Assembly (NCBI RefSeq): GCF_900177245.1 | Contig: NZ_FXBM01000001.1 | Coordinates: 1,860,001 to 1,924,000, forward strand | Direction: 5' to 3' | DNA from: Rathayibacter oskolensis | GTDB taxonomy: Bacteria; Actinomycetota; Actinomycetes; Actinomycetales; Microbacteriaceae | DNA: 64,000 nt | In this document: positions 53,752-63,956 of the stretch, piece by piece | Layout of the letters: every line of letters begins with the position of its first letter | How positions within the stretch are numbered: position 1 is the first letter of the stretch | Made by a program: the position numbers and the translations under genes | Notes under the pieces: model-generated | What the model was told of the DNA's origin: nothing | Seen by the model: only the letters and a program-made list of their open reading frames with translations | Databases searched by the model: none

Positions 53752-53774
53752 TCCGAGGATTCCCGCGAGCCGGA
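53738..53774. terminator. Bidirectional terminator between TetR and der
   Basis: TCCGGCTCGCGGGA and TCCCGCGAGCCGGA pair perfectly (14 bp, 9-nt loop) between two convergent genes. Confidence 0.8.
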
Positions 53775-53797
53775 GGCGGAACGACGAGCCGGAGCGC

Positions 53798-55318
53798 CTA
53801 GCGCTCGCGCTTCTCGCGCACGCGCATGTTGACGTTCACCGGCGAGCCCTCGAACCCGTAGATCTCCCGGAGGCGCCGCGCGATGTAGCGACGGTAGCCC
53901 GGGTCGAGGAACCCGGTCGTGAAGAGCACGAAGGTCGGCGGGCGCGACGACGCCTGGGTGCCGAACAGCACGCGCGGCTGCTTGCCTCCGCGCAGCGGGT
54001 GCGGGTGCGCCGCGGTGAGCTCGGCGAGGAACGCGTTGAACTTGCCGGTCGGGATGCGGGTGTCCCACGACTCGAGGGCGAGCTCGAGAGCGGGCACCAG
54101 CTTCTCGAGGTGCCGGCCGGTGCGGGCCGAGATGTTGACGCGCGGTGCCCAGGCGACGTGCGCGAGGTCCTTCTCGATCTCGCGCTCGAGGTAGCGTCGC
54201 CGCTCGTCGTCGAGCAGGTCCCACTTGTTGAAGGCGAGCACGAGCGCACGGCCCGACTCGAGGACGAGGTCGATGATCCGGACGTCCTGCTCCGAGATCG
54301 GCTGCGAGACGTCGATCACGACGACCGCGACCTCGGCCTTCTCGAGCGCGGTGGAGGTGCGCAGCGACGCGTAGAAGTCGGCGCCCTGCTGCAGGTGCAC
54401 GCGGCGGCGGATGCCGGCGGTGTCGACGAAGCGCCACACCTTGCCCGCGATCTCGACCTGCTCGTCGACCGGGTCGCGCGTGGTGCCGGCGAGCTCGTTG
54501 ACGACGACGCGCTCCTCCCCCGCAGCCTTGTTCAGGAGGCTCGACTTGCCCACGTTCGGGCGTCCGAGGATCGCGACGCGGCGCGGTCCGCCGACCTCGC
54601 GCTTGGCGACGGCCGACTCGAGCGGCAGCTTCGCGAGCACCGTGTCGAGCAGGTCGGCGACCCCGCGACCGTGGACGGCCGAGACCGGGTAGGGCTCGCC
54701 GAGTCCGAGCGACCACAGCGACGCGGCGTTCGGCTCCTGCCGCACGTCGTCGACCTTGTTCGCGGCGAGGAACACCGGCTTCTTCGTCTTGCGCAGCAGC
54801 CGCACGACGTGCTCATCGGTCGCCGTCGCCCCGACGTTCGCGTCGACCACGAAGATGACGGCGTCGGCGAGATCGATCGCGATCTCGGCCTGCATGGCGA
54901 CGGAGGCGTCGATCCCGCGCGCATCCGGCTCCCACCCGCCGGTGTCGACGATGGTGAACGCCCGGTCGATCCACTCCGCCTTGTACGAGACGCGGTCGCG
55001 GGTCACGCCCGGCGTGTCCTCGACGACGGCCTCGCGGCGACCGAGGATGCGGTTCACGAGAGCCGACTTGCCGACGTTCGGGCGGCCGACGATCGCCACG
55101 ACCGGCAGCGCCGGGAGGTAGCGCACCTCGTCGGAGTCGCCGGTCGCGAACTCGAGGAGGTCGCGGTCCTCCTCGTCGAGGTCGTAGTCCTCGAGTCCGC
55201 TGCGGAGCGCCTGTGCGCGGGAGGCGGCGAGCTGCTCGTCGACGTCGCCGAGACGCTCGACGAGATCGTCGTCCGGGAAGTTCAGCTCGTCGTCACCGAC
55301 GCGCGTGTCCTGTGCCAT
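53798..55318 (-). CDS. der: Ribosome biogenesis GTPase Der
   Basis: A 506-residue double GTPase needed for 50S subunit maturation. The two G1 motifs are [17 protein letters not shown] and [17 protein letters not shown]3 is DTGG in the first and DTAG in the second domain, with NKVD and NKWD as G4. The C-terminal KH-like domain is at [20 protein letters not shown]. The N-terminus has about 65 extra residues relative to enterobacterial Der, as usual in actinobacteria. It overlaps the cmk gene by 26 nt. Confidence 0.97.
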   Translation of the reverse strand: MAQDTRVGDDELNFPDDDLVERLGDVDEQLAASRAQALRSGLEDYDLDEEDRDLLEFATGDSDEVRYLPALPVVAIVGRPNVGKSALVNRILGRREAVVEDTPGVTRDRVSYKAEWIDRAFTIVDTGGWEPDARGIDASVAMQAEIAIDLADAVIFVVDANVGATATDEHVVRLLRKTKKPVFLAANKVDDVRQEPNAASLWSLGLGEPYPVSAVHGRGVADLLDTVLAKLPLESAVAKREVGGPRRVAILGRPNVGKSSLLNKAAGEERVVVNELAGTTRDPVDEQVEIAGKVWRFVDTAGIRRRVHLQQGADFYASLRTSTALEKAEVAVVVIDVSQPISEQDVRIIDLVLESGRALVLAFNKWDLLDDERRRYLEREIEKDLAHVAWAPRVNISARTGRHLEKLVPALELALESWDTRIPTGKFNAFLAELTAAHPHPLRGGKQPRVLFGTQASSRPPTFVLFTTGFLDPGYRRYIARRLREIYGFEGSPVNVNMRVREKRER

Positions 55319-56132
55319 GATCGGCCCTTGCTCTCGAAGTTCGGACCTCGGCGATGACCGCATCGACGGTCTGCTCGAAGTCGAGATGAGTGGAGTCGAG
55401 AAGAGTGACTCCTTCTGCGGCGTTCATGAAGTCGACCACCTGGGAGTCGGCGCGGTCCCTCGACCGCAGTGCCTGACCCGTCGCCTCAGCGGATTGCGTG
55501 GTGACCTCGCGCGAACGCCTCGCCATCCTAGCCTCTTCGCTCGCGGTCAGGAGGATCCGGACCGCTGCGGTGGGAGCGACGACGGTCGTGATGTCGCGTC
55601 CCTCGACGATGATCCCCGCCTGCCGGGTCTCGCCGATGATGCGGCGGAAGAGGAGCGTGATCCTGCGGCGCACCTCCGGCACCTTCGCGACGGCCGACAC
55701 CTGCGCGGTCACCCGCGGTTCGCGGATGGCCGCCGTGACCTCGGTCCGGCCGACCCAGACCGAGTAGGTCTCGGGGTCGGTGCCGATCGAGTAGTCGAAG
55801 CCGTCGAGCGCGTCGACGATCGCGTTCTCGTCCGAGAAGTCGAGCCCGGTGTCGAGCCCGTGCCAGGCGAGTGCCCGGTAGGCGGCGCCCGTGTCGAGGA
55901 ACTCGAAGCCGAGCCGGCGGGCGGCCTCCCGCGAGACGCTCGACTTGCCGCTGCCGGCGGGCCCGTCGACCGCGACGACGAGGACGTCGCCGAAGTCCTG
56001 GCTGCCCTCCGTCCGCGGTCCGCGCGAGCGCTCGGGAGCGGCGCCCCCGTCCTCCGGGATGCTCTGCTGCGCGCGGCGCGCGGGAGTCATGCGGTTCAGG
56101 CCGCCGTCCTGTCTGTTCTGCTCGGTGCTCAT
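55293..56132 (-). CDS. cmk: Cytidylate kinase
   Basis: A 279-residue kinase that phosphorylates CMP and dCMP. The P-loop is [18 protein letters not shown]. The CMP-binding part has [15 protein letters not shown], and the lid has [11 protein letters not shown]. The N-terminus carries about 45 extra Gln/Pro/Arg-rich residues before the P-loop domain. The start region is duplicated: ATGAGCACCGAGCAGA also occurs 20 nt upstream, out of frame. The gene lies between tyrA and der, as in other Microbacteriaceae. Confidence 0.96.
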   Translation of the reverse strand: MSTEQNRQDGGLNRMTPARRAQQSIPEDGGAAPERSRGPRTEGSQDFGDVLVVAVDGPAGSGKSSVSREAARRLGFEFLDTGAAYRALAWHGLDTGLDFSDENAIVDALDGFDYSIGTDPETYSVWVGRTEVTAAIREPRVTAQVSAVAKVPEVRRRITLLFRRIIGETRQAGIIVEGRDITTVVAPTAAVRILLTASEEARMARRSREVTTQSAEATGQALRSRDRADSQVVDFMNAAEGVTLLDSTHLDFEQTVDAVIAEVRTSRARADHGTGHARR

Positions 56133-56148
56133 GCGCTCTGCTCGGTGC

Positions 56149-57255
56149 TCATCCGGCGATCCTCCAGCCGCGTGCGGTCAGTTCGTCGGTCAGCGGTGCG
56201 ACCGCCTCCGGCACCACCGAGATCTCGGCGAGGCCCACGCGGCGCCCCTCCGCGTGCTCGAGGCGCACGTCCTCCAGGTTGACCCCGGCCTCGCCGATCT
56301 CGACGAGGAGGCGCGCCAGGGTTCCCGGAACGTCGTCGATCAGCACGATCAGGGTCGAGAACCGCTCGGCCTGGCCGTGCTTGCCCGGCAGGCGGGCGAC
56401 GCCCGCGTTGCCGGCGGCGAGGTGCTCGGCGAGGAGGCGGCGCGCACCCGGCGCGTCGAGCTCGCGCAGCGCGTCGGCCACGGCCGCCACGTCGTCGCGG
56501 AAGGCGTCGAGCACAGCGACGACGTGGGCGCGGTTGGCGGCGAGGATCTGCACCCACAGCTCGGGGGCCGAGGAGGCGAGACGGGTGACGTCGCGCACGC
56601 CCTGGCCCGCCAGCCGCAGCGCGTCATCGGGAGCGTCGAGCAGGCGCTGACCGAGCAGCGACGAGATCACCTGCGGCGCGTGCGAGACGAGACCGACCGA
56701 CAGGTCGTGCTCCTCCGGGTCCATCTCGACGATCGCGGCACCGAGGTCGAGGGCGAGCGCCTCCACCCGGGCGAGGGCGTCGGGCGCGGTCTCGCCGTCG
56801 CGGCAGACGACCCACGGCCGACCCACGAACAGGTCGCCACGGGCCGCGACCGGGCCGCCGCGCTCGCGCCCGGCCATGGGGTGCGAGCCGATGTAGCGGA
56901 CGAGGTCGATCCCGCGCTCGCGCAGCTCGCGGAGCGGCTGCATCTTGACGCTCGCGACATCGGTCACGACGGCGTCGGGGTACGCGGCGAGCTCGCGCTC
57001 GACCACGCTCGCCACGACGTCGGGCGGGACGCAGACGACGATCAGCGCCGGTCGGTCGTCGTCGGAGGCGGTGCGGCCGGCCCCGTAGTCGACGGCGAGC
57101 GAGAGGCTGGCCGGAGAGGCGTCGTCGAGGACGACGTCGACCCCGCGAGAGGCGAGTCCGAGTCCGATGGAGGCACCGAGGAGTCCCGAGCCGACAACCC
57201 GCACCGTCCCCGTCGTCCGCATCGCGGGCGGTGCGGGGTGCAGGAGCTCGTTCAC
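56149..57255 (-). CDS. tyrA: Prephenate dehydrogenase
   Basis: A 368-residue NAD-dependent enzyme that converts prephenate to 4-hydroxyphenylpyruvate in tyrosine synthesis. The Rossmann motif is [29 protein letters not shown] holds the catalytic His, and the helical dimerisation domain follows. The C-terminal end ([20 protein letters not shown]) is an ACT domain, a site for feedback by aromatic amino acids. GTG start at 57255; an ATG at 57222 is possible. It overlaps no neighbour but lies 9 nt after rluB. Confidence 0.95.
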   Translation of the reverse strand: MNELLHPAPPAMRTTGTVRVVGSGLLGASIGLGLASRGVDVVLDDASPASLSLAVDYGAGRTASDDDRPALIVVCVPPDVVASVVERELAAYPDAVVTDVASVKMQPLRELRERGIDLVRYIGSHPMAGRERGGPVAARGDLFVGRPWVVCRDGETAPDALARVEALALDLGAAIVEMDPEEHDLSVGLVSHAPQVISSLLGQRLLDAPDDALRLAGQGVRDVTRLASSAPELWVQILAANRAHVVAVLDAFRDDVAAVADALRELDAPGARRLLAEHLAAGNAGVARLPGKHGQAERFSTLIVLIDDVPGTLARLLVEIGEAGVNLEDVRLEHAEGRRVGLAEISVVPEAVAPLTDELTARGWRIAG

Positions 57256-57264
57256 CCCGACAGC

Positions 57265-58218
57265 CTACCGATCCGGTCGTCGCTGCTTGTCGCGCCCGGT
57301 GCGACGAGGAGGCGCCTCCCGCCGATCCGTCGACGACGAGGTCCGGGGCGAGGGCCGGCGGCCCGGCGCCTCGGTGCGCGCAGGTCGTGCCTCGCGGCGC
57401 TCGGCTCCGGAGGTGCCGCCCGCGTCGGGCCCGGCACGGCGGGCGTCGTCCGGCTTCTCCCCGCCCTGCCGCGAGATCGTGAGCAGCGCGCCCAGCTCGT
57501 CGCGGGTGAGGTCGCGCAGATCGCCCGAGCGCAGGGTGCCGAGGTGGAGCGGACCGAACTGCCGGCGCACGAGCTCGAGCACCGGGTGACCCACCGCCGC
57601 CATCATGCGGCGCACGATGCGATTGCGTCCCGAGTGCAGCGTGATCTCGACGAGGGAGGCGTTCGACCGGCCCTCGGGCCGCCCGAGCAGGCGGGTCTTG
57701 TCCGCGGCGACCGGCCCGTCCTCGAGCTCGATCCCGGCGGTCAGCGCGGCGATGGTCTGCGGCAGGACCTGTCCGTGGACCTTCGCGATGTAGGTCTTGG
57801 TCACTCCGAACGAGGGGTGCGCGAGCACGTGCGCCAGCTCGCCGTCGTTGGTGAGCACCAGGAGCCCGGAGGTCTCGGCGTCCAGACGGCCCACGTTGAA
57901 CAGCCGCTCCTCGAAGTTCTGGGTGTAGGTGCTGAGATCGGGGCGGCCGTTCTCGTCGGCGAGCGAGCTGACGACGCCGATCGGCTTGTTCAGCATCACG
58001 TAGCGCCGGGACGTGTCCAGCTGCACCGCGACTCCGTCGACCTCGATCAGGTCGGAGGCCGGGTCGATGCGGCGGCCGAGCTCGTCGGCGACCTCGCCGT
58101 TCACGCGGATCCTCCGCGCGACGATCATCTCCTCGACGACGCGACGGGAGGCGACCCCGGCCGCCGCGAGGACCTTCTGCAGTCGTTCGCCCTCCGGCGC
58201 GTGCTCAGAGGTGCTCAT
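57265..58218 (-). CDS. rluB: Pseudouridine synthase, RluB family
   Basis: A 317-residue enzyme that makes pseudouridine in 23S rRNA. The S4 RNA-binding domain is at 11-60 (RLQKVLAAAGVASRRVVEEM). The catalytic Asp lies in GRLDAETSGLLVLTNDG, and RNRIVRRMMAAVGHPV is the family C-terminal signature. A basic, Arg/Pro/Ser-rich tail of about 60 residues follows the domain. It overlaps scpB by 14 nt. Confidence 0.94.
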   Translation of the reverse strand: MSTSEHAPEGERLQKVLAAAGVASRRVVEEMIVARRIRVNGEVADELGRRIDPASDLIEVDGVAVQLDTSRRYVMLNKPIGVVSSLADENGRPDLSTYTQNFEERLFNVGRLDAETSGLLVLTNDGELAHVLAHPSFGVTKTYIAKVHGQVLPQTIAALTAGIELEDGPVAADKTRLLGRPEGRSNASLVEITLHSGRNRIVRRMMAAVGHPVLELVRRQFGPLHLGTLRSGDLRDLTRDELGALLTISRQGGEKPDDARRAGPDAGGTSGAERREARPARTEAPGRRPSPRTSSSTDRREAPPRRTGRDKQRRPDR

Positions 58219-58795
58219 CGAATCCGTCCCGTCCGTCGCTCAGAAGTGGTGAGATCTTCGGCAGCTCATCGAGCGAGGTGAGGCCGAGGTGCACGAGCAG
58301 CTGCTCGGTGGTGCCGTAGAGGATCGCTCCGGTCTCGGGGTCGTTGCCGACCTCGGCGATCAGGCCGCGGCCGAGGAGGGTGCGCGCGACGGAGTCGACG
58401 TTGACCGCGCGGATCTGGGCGACCTGCCCGCGCGAGACGGGCTGCTTGTAGGCGATGACCGCGAGCGTCTCGAGCGCCGCCTGCGACAGCTTCGTCGGGT
58501 TCTGGGTCAGCACGAAGTCCGAGACCACGGAGTCGTACTCGCGGCGGACGTAGACCCGCCACCCTCCGCCGACCTCGCGCAGCTCGAATCCGCGCCGCAC
58601 GCCGCCGTCCTCGCCGTCGAAGTCGGCGACGAGCCGCTCGATCGACTGGCGCACCACCGCGATCGGCCGTGAGAGCGCGGTGGCGATCGCGACGAGCGAC
58701 TGCGGCTCGTCGGCGACCATCAGGATCGCCTCGACCGCCCGGTCGATCTCGAAGGCGACCGTTCCGGGAGACGCGACGGACGGCTCAGCTGTCAT
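58205..58795 (-). CDS. scpB: Segregation and condensation protein B
   Basis: A 196-residue subunit of the SMC-ScpAB condensin, built of two winged helices. EAILMVADEPQSLVAIATAL starts the first, and ETLAVIAYKQPVSRGQVAQIR is the conserved ScpB signature. It organises newly replicated chromosome origins. It overlaps scpA by 11 nt and rluB by 14 nt. Confidence 0.96.
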   Translation of the reverse strand: MTAEPSVASPGTVAFEIDRAVEAILMVADEPQSLVAIATALSRPIAVVRQSIERLVADFDGEDGGVRRGFELREVGGGWRVYVRREYDSVVSDFVLTQNPTKLSQAALETLAVIAYKQPVSRGQVAQIRAVNVDSVARTLLGRGLIAEVGNDPETGAILYGTTEQLLVHLGLTSLDELPKISPLLSDGRDGFDEHL

Positions 58796-59627
58796 AGTCG
58801 GCTCCGAGATGCGCCAGGTTCGCGTCGCTCCACGACTCCGCGACCCACTGGAGCGTGAGCTCGCCGAGCGGCTCCGGCTGCTCGAAGGCGATGGCCGCGT
58901 GCCGGTAGAGCTCGAGCACGGCGATGAAGCGCGCGACGACCACTCCCTTCTCGGGGGCGTTCGCGATGAGCTCGCGGAAGGTCGCGGTGGTGTGCTCGCG
59001 GAGCACGCCGACCACGTAGGCCGCCTGCTCCCGGATGCTGATCAGGGGCGCGTGCAGGTGGTCGAGCCCGACCGTGGGGATCTCGCGGGGCGCGAGCGCG
59101 AAGGCGGCGAGGGCCGCGAAGTCCTCCGCCGACAGGGTCCAGACGAGCTCGGGCTTCTTCGCCCGGAACTCCTCCTCGAGCGGCACCTGACGGACGTGCC
59201 GCGTCGTCTCGACGTCGATCCGCTCGGCGAACCAGCTCGACACCTGCTTGAACGCGCGGTACTGCAGGAGTCGGGCGAACAGCAGATCCCGCGCTTCGAG
59301 CAGCGCGGCGTCCTCCGCGTCGACCAGTTCGCCCTGGGGCAGCAGTCCCGCGATCTTGAGATCGAGGAGGGTCGCGGCGACCACCAGGAACTCCGACGCC
59401 CGATCGAGCCCTTCCGCGGTGTCGATCCCGTGCAGGTAGGAGAGGAACTCGTCGGTGACCGCGCTCAGGGCGATCTCGGTGATGTCCACCTGCTGCTTCG
59501 CGATCAGACTGAGGAGCAGGTCGAACGGGCCCTCGAAGTTCGAGAGCGCGACGCGGAAGCCGGGCTCCGGTCCGGAGGCGGCGACCGCCGCCTCCTCGAC
59601 CAGCACGGCCTCAGGCGACCGCGCCAC
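58785..59627 (-). CDS. scpA: Segregation and condensation protein A
   Basis: A 280-residue kleisin that bridges SMC heads. The N-terminal signature FEGPFDLLLSLIAKQQVDIT is clear, with FLVVAATLLDLKIAGLLP in the middle and the C-terminal winged helix from about residue 195. Start is the GTG at 59627, inside the last codons of parA (17-nt overlap). Confidence 0.96.
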   Translation of the reverse strand: MARSPEAVLVEEAAVAASGPEPGFRVALSNFEGPFDLLLSLIAKQQVDITEIALSAVTDEFLSYLHGIDTAEGLDRASEFLVVAATLLDLKIAGLLPQGELVDAEDAALLEARDLLFARLLQYRAFKQVSSWFAERIDVETTRHVRQVPLEEEFRAKKPELVWTLSAEDFAALAAFALAPREIPTVGLDHLHAPLISIREQAAYVVGVLREHTTATFRELIANAPEKGVVVARFIAVLELYRHAAIAFEQPEPLGELTLQWVAESWSDANLAHLGADYDS

Positions 59628-60498
59628 GCGAGATCAGCTCCCTGGCGAGCTTGCGGTACGCCTTCGCGGCGGCGTGCTCGGGCGCGAACTGGGTGATCGG
59701 CACCCCCGAGACGCTGGCGTCGGGGAACTTCACCGTCCGCCCGATGACCGTCTCGAGCACGCTGTCGCCGAAGGCGTCGACGACGCGGTCGAGCACCTCG
59801 CGCGAGTGCAGGGTGCGCGAGTCGTACATGGTCGGGAGGATGCCGTCGAGCTCGATGACCGGGTTCAGCCTGTCGCGCACCTTGTCGATCGTCTCGATCA
59901 GCAGCGCCACCCCGCGCAGGGCGAAGAACTCGCACTCGAGCGGGATGAGGACACCGTGGCTCGCGGTCAGCGCGTTCACGGTGAGCAGCCCGAGCGAGGG
60001 CTGGCAGTCGATGAGGATCACGTCGTAGTCGGCGCTCACCTTGCGCAGCACGCGGGCGAGGATCTGCTCTCGCGCGACCTCGTTGACGAGGTGCACCTCG
60101 GCGGCCGAGAGGTCGATGTTGGCGGGGATGATGTCGAGGCCGGGCACGTTCGTCGACTGGATCGCCTCGGCCGGGTCCTTCACGGTCCCCAGGAGGAGGT
60201 CGTAGACGGTGATCGCGTCGTAGGTCGCGACGCCGAGGCCGGCCGAGAGCGCGCCCTGGGGGTCGAAGTCGATGGCGAGCACGCGGCGGCCGTACTCGGC
60301 GAGGGTCGCGCCCAGGTTGATGGTGGTCGTCGTCTTGCCGACGCCGCCCTTCTGGTTGCAGAGCGAGATGATGCGCGCGGGGCCGTGCCCGGTCAGCTCG
60401 ACCGGCAGCGGGAAGTCGCGCAGGGGGCGTCCGGTGGGGCCGAGGACCGGGGCTTCGAGACCGGTGAGCTCGGCCGTGTCGTCCGTCTTGCGTGTCAC
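59611..60498 (-). CDS. parA: ParA family ATPase
   Basis: A 295-residue ParA/Soj ATPase. The deviant Walker A is CNQKGGVGKTTTTINLG, and Walker B lies at VILIDCQPSLGLLTVNAL. It takes part in chromosome partition; no parB is adjacent, which is usual for the parA of the scpAB locus. The GTG at 60498 was chosen as start. A 161-nt gap to xerD probably holds its own promoter. Confidence 0.94.
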   Translation of the reverse strand: MTRKTDDTAELTGLEAPVLGPTGRPLRDFPLPVELTGHGPARIISLCNQKGGVGKTTTTINLGATLAEYGRRVLAIDFDPQGALSAGLGVATYDAITVYDLLLGTVKDPAEAIQSTNVPGLDIIPANIDLSAAEVHLVNEVAREQILARVLRKVSADYDVILIDCQPSLGLLTVNALTASHGVLIPLECEFFALRGVALLIETIDKVRDRLNPVIELDGILPTMYDSRTLHSREVLDRVVDAFGDSVLETVIGRTVKFPDASVSGVPITQFAPEHAAAKAYRKLARELISRGAVA

Positions 60499-60659
60499 CT
60501 GCGTCGCCTCGCTTCCCTGTCGGCGTGCGCTCCCGCGCGGCCTGCACCGAGTGTACCGGCGGCCCGTCCCGCCGCCGCGTCGCCCCGCCGTCCGACCTGC
60601 TGGTCGGGCAGCCGCCCTCGGGAGGCGTCTCGAGACCCGCCGACAGAGTGCGCCCGCCG

Positions 60660-61604
60660 TCAGCGCCGGGCTCGCGGATGCGCGGTCGTGTACACGTCTC
60701 GCAGCGTGTCCGCCGTGACCAGCGTGTAGATCTGGGTGGTCGCGACCGACGCGTGCCCGAGCAGCTCCTGGACCACGCGCACGTCCGCCCCGCCCGCGAG
60801 CAGGTGCGTCGCGAAGGAGTGCCGGAAGGTGTGCGGCGAGATCTCGCGGTCGAGCCCCGCCCGCTCCGCGACGGCGCGGATCACCAGCCAGGCGCTCTGC
60901 CGCGAGAGCCGACTCCCGCGGACGCCGAGGAAGAGCGCCGGTGTCGCACGACCGCGCCGCGAGAGCTCCGGTCGAGCGCGCACGAGGTAGTCGTCCACCG
61001 CCTCCCGCGCGAAGCGCCCGAGCGGCACCATCCGCTGCTTCGAGCCCTTGCCGGTCAGCCGGACCACCTCCGCGTCGAACACGTCGTCGACGTTCAGGTC
61101 GACCGCCTCCGAGATGCGGGCACCGGTCGCGTAGAGCAGCTCGAGCAGCGCGCGGTCGCGCAGATCCGCGAGCTCCTCGCCCCGCGCCGCGTCGAGCAGC
61201 GCGGCCATCTGCTCGACCGTGATCGCCTTCGGGAGGGTCATCGGGAGCTTGGGCGGCACCACGTCGTGGGCGACGTCGTCGGCGACGATCCCCTCCTCGA
61301 GGGCGAAGCGGTGGAGTCCCCGCACGCTCGACAGGATCCGCGCCCGCGAGCTCGGCGCGAGCGGCCGCTCGACGCGGGAGGCGAGCCACGAGGCGAACGC
61401 GCCGACGTCCGCGCGCCGCAGCGTCGCGAGATCGTCGACCCCCTTCTCGGCCAGCCAGCCGAGGTAGAGCTCGAGATCGCGGCGGTAGGCGGCGATCGTG
61501 TGCGCCGACAGCCCTCTCTCGACGCTCGCCTGCCGGAGGAAGGCGTCGGCGCAGGCCCGCGGGCTCACCCCCGGGGGTGGCGGACCCGGGGGTGCCGTGT
61601 CCAC
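60660..61604 (-). CDS. xerD: Tyrosine recombinase XerD
   Basis: A 314-residue recombinase that resolves chromosome dimers at dif with XerC and FtsK. The N-terminal SAM-like core-binding domain starts AYRRDLELYLGWLAEKG. The catalytic set is seen: Arg in LYATGARISEAVDL, Lys in LTGKGSKQRMVPLG, HTFRHSFATHLL, GHASVATTQIY and its Tyr. GTG start at 61604 within the end of the NUDIX gene (40-nt overlap). The conserved location argues for the housekeeping enzyme, not a phage integrase. Confidence 0.95.
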   Translation of the reverse strand: MDTAPPGPPPPGVSPRACADAFLRQASVERGLSAHTIAAYRRDLELYLGWLAEKGVDDLATLRRADVGAFASWLASRVERPLAPSSRARILSSVRGLHRFALEEGIVADDVAHDVVPPKLPMTLPKAITVEQMAALLDAARGEELADLRDRALLELLYATGARISEAVDLNVDDVFDAEVVRLTGKGSKQRMVPLGRFAREAVDDYLVRARPELSRRGRATPALFLGVRGSRLSRQSAWLVIRAVAERAGLDREISPHTFRHSFATHLLAGGADVRVVQELLGHASVATTQIYTLVTADTLRDVYTTAHPRARR

Positions 61605-62203
61605 GGCGAGGAGGCGTCGCCCAGGCCGACCCATCCGCGCGAGCGGAAGGCGTGCGCGGCGAGCACGGCGATCGTCAGCGACGGATTCTGCACGCGGCGC
61701 GCGAGCACGGCGTCGACGGCCTCGTCGAGATCGACCCAGCGCAGCTCCATGTCGGCCTCCTCCGCCTCGCGGTCGAACACGGAGTCGGTCGCGGACAGGT
61801 CGCGCGCGAGGTAGATGCGGATCGCCTCGTCGCTGCCACCGGGCGAGGTGGCGAACTCCGAGAGCAGGTCCCAGCGGTCGGCCCGGAGGTCGGTCTCCTC
61901 GGCCAGCTCCCGCTGGGCCGCCACCAGAGCGTCCTCCCCCTCGATGTCGAGGAGGCCTGCAGGGATCTCCCACTCGCGGGCCCTGACCGGGTGCCGGTAC
62001 TGCTTGATCAGCGCGACGCGGTCCTCGTCGTCGAGCGCGAGCACCGCGACGGCTCCCGTGTGATCGAGGAACTCGCGGCGCAGCTCGCCGTCGCCGTAGC
62101 GGAAGGTCTCGGCCCTGACGCCCCAGACCATCCCGTCGAAGACCCGTTCGCTCGTGAGGATCTCGGGTTCGACGAGCTCGTCCGCGAGCTCCCGGTCACT
62201 CAT
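61565..62203 (-). CDS. NUDIX hydrolase, ADP-ribose pyrophosphatase type
   Basis: A 212-residue NUDIX enzyme. The NUDIX box extends from about [20 protein letters not shown] to [13 protein letters not shown]. It probably splits ADP-ribose into AMP and ribose 5-phosphate, as similar proteins at this locus do. It overlaps pyrG by 8 nt and xerD by 40 nt. Confidence 0.92.
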   Translation of the reverse strand: MSDRELADELVEPEILTSERVFDGMVWGVRAETFRYGDGELRREFLDHTGAVAVLALDDEDRVALIKQYRHPVRAREWEIPAGLLDIEGEDALVAAQRELAEETDLRADRWDLLSEFATSPGGSDEAIRIYLARDLSATDSVFDREAEEADMELRWVDLDEAVDAVLARRVQNPSLTIAVLAAHAFRSRGWVGLGDASSPWTRHPRVRHPRG

Positions 62204-63956
62204 CGGCGCCCGCCTCCGAGGCCGGGAACAGGCGCGACGCCTCCTGGCGCTCGAGCGCCGCCGACACGAGCCCGCGGAAGAGCGGGTGCGCGTTGTTCGG
62301 CCGCGAGCGCAGCTCGGGGTGCGCCTGGGTGCCGACGTAGTACGGGTGCTTGTCGCGGGGCAGCTCGACGTACTCGACGAGGTGGCCGTCGGGGGACGTG
62401 CCCGAGAACCACAGTCCCGCCTCGGCGATGCGGTCGCGGTAGCTGTTGTTGACCTCGTAGCGGTGGCGGTGGCGCTCGGCCGCCTCGGGGGCGCCGTACA
62501 CCTCGGCCACGATCGACCCCTCGGCGAGAGAGGCGTTGTACAGTCCGAGCCGCATCGTCCCGCCCATGTCGCCGGAGGCGAGGATCTCGACCTGCTCCGC
62601 CATCGTCGCGATGACGGGGAAGGCCGTCTCCGGGTCGAACTCGGAGGAGGAGGCGCCCTCGAGTCCCGCTTCGTTCCGCGCGTACTCGATGACCATGCAC
62701 TGGAGGCCGAGGCACAGCCCGAGGGTCGGGATGCCGTTCTCGCGCGCGAAGCGGAGTGCTCCGAGCTTGCCCTCGATGCCGCGGATGCCGAAGCCTCCCG
62801 GCACGCAGATCCCGTCGAGCTCCGAGAGCGCCTTCGACGCCGCCTCCGGATCCTCGAGTCCGTCCGACGCGATCCAGCGGATCGCGACCTTCGTCTGCTG
62901 CGCGAATCCGCCGGCGCGCAGCGCCTCGGTCACCGAGAGGTAGGCGTCCGGCAGGTCGATGTACTTGCCGACCAGGCCGATGGTGACCTCGTGCTTGGGC
63001 TCGTGGACCGCCTCGAGGAGCTTCGACCAGCCGTCCCAGACGACCTCGCCCGCGGGGAGCCCGAGCTGGTCGATGATGTAGGCGTCGAGCCCCTGCTCGT
63101 TGAGCATCTCGGGGATCTCGTAGATGGAGGCGACGTCCTTCGCATTGACGACAGCCTGCTCGTCGACGTCGCACATCAGCGCGATCTTGCGCTTGTTCGA
63201 CTCCGAGACCGGTCGATCGCTCCGCAGCACCAGCGCGTCCGGCTGGATCCCGATGGAGCGCAGCGCTGCGACGGAGTGCTGCGTCGGCTTGGTCTTCTGC
63301 TCGCCGGAGGCGCCCATGAACGGCACCAGCGACACGTGGACGAAGAAGACGTTCCGGCGACCGAGCTCGTGGCGGACCTGCCTCGCCGACTCGATGAACG
63401 GCTGGCTCTCGATGTCGCCGACAGTGCCGCCGATCTCGGTGATGATCACGTCGGGCTGAGGGTCGTCCTCGGCCTGGAGGCGCATGCGCCGCTTGATCTC
63501 GTCGGTGATGTGCGGGATGACCTGCACCGTGTCGCCGAGGTACTCGCCGGCGCGCTCGCGGGCGATGACGCGGGAGTAGATCTGGCCGGTCGTGACGTTC
63601 GCGGCCTGATTGAGGTTGATGTCGAGGAAGCGCTCGTAGTGCCCGATGTCGAGGTCGGTCTCGGCCCCGTCGTCGGTCACGAAGACCTCGCCGTGCTGGA
63701 ACGGGTTCATCGTCCCGGGATCCACGTTGAGATAGGGATCGAGCTTCTGCATCACGACGCGCAGCCCGCGAGCGGTCAGCAGGTTGCCGAGGCTGGCGGC
63801 CGTGAGTCCCTTGCCGAGCGAGGACACGACTCCGCCGGTGACGAAGATGTGCTTCGTGACCTTCGAGGAGCCGCCGCCGCGGCGCTCCAGCGAGGAGCGG
63901 TCCTGGGAAGAACTGTCAGGAGAAGAAGAAGGGCCCGAGTTCGAAATGTCCACCAC
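62196..63956 (-). CDS. pyrG: CTP synthase
   Basis: A 586-residue enzyme that aminates UTP to CTP using ATP and glutamine. The synthase domain starts [20 protein letters not shown]. The class I amidotransferase domain has its Cys in [18 protein letters not shown] and the His/Glu pair near AHPELRSRP. An N-terminal Ser/Pro/Asp-rich extension of about 32 residues precedes the usual start. Two adjacent GTG codons (63956, 63953) can serve as start. Confidence 0.97.
   Translation of the reverse strand: MVDISNSGPSSSPDSSSQDRSSLERRGGGSSKVTKHIFVTGGVVSSLGKGLTAASLGNLLTARGLRVVMQKLDPYLNVDPGTMNPFQHGEVFVTDDGAETDLDIGHYERFLDINLNQAANVTTGQIYSRVIARERAGEYLGDTVQVIPHITDEIKRRMRLQAEDDPQPDVIITEIGGTVGDIESQPFIESARQVRHELGRRNVFFVHVSLVPFMGASGEQKTKPTQHSVAALRSIGIQPDALVLRSDRPVSESNKRKIALMCDVDEQAVVNAKDVASIYEIPEMLNEQGLDAYIIDQLGLPAGEVVWDGWSKLLEAVHEPKHEVTIGLVGKYIDLPDAYLSVTEALRAGGFAQQTKVAIRWIASDGLEDPEAASKALSELDGICVPGGFGIRGIEGKLGALRFARENGIPTLGLCLGLQCMVIEYARNEAGLEGASSSEFDPETAFPVIATMAEQVEILASGDMGGTMRLGLYNASLAEGSIVAEVYGAPEAAERHRHRYEVNNSYRDRIAEAGLWFSGTSPDGHLVEYVELPRDKHPYYVGTQAHPELRSRPNNAHPLFRGLVSAALERQEASRLFPASEAGADE

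Noticed and set aside
60660-61604. Phage integrase
   Set aside because: The tyrosine recombinase lies in the conserved pyrG-parA-scpAB block and has the length and motifs of XerD; no phage genes or attachment repeats are present.
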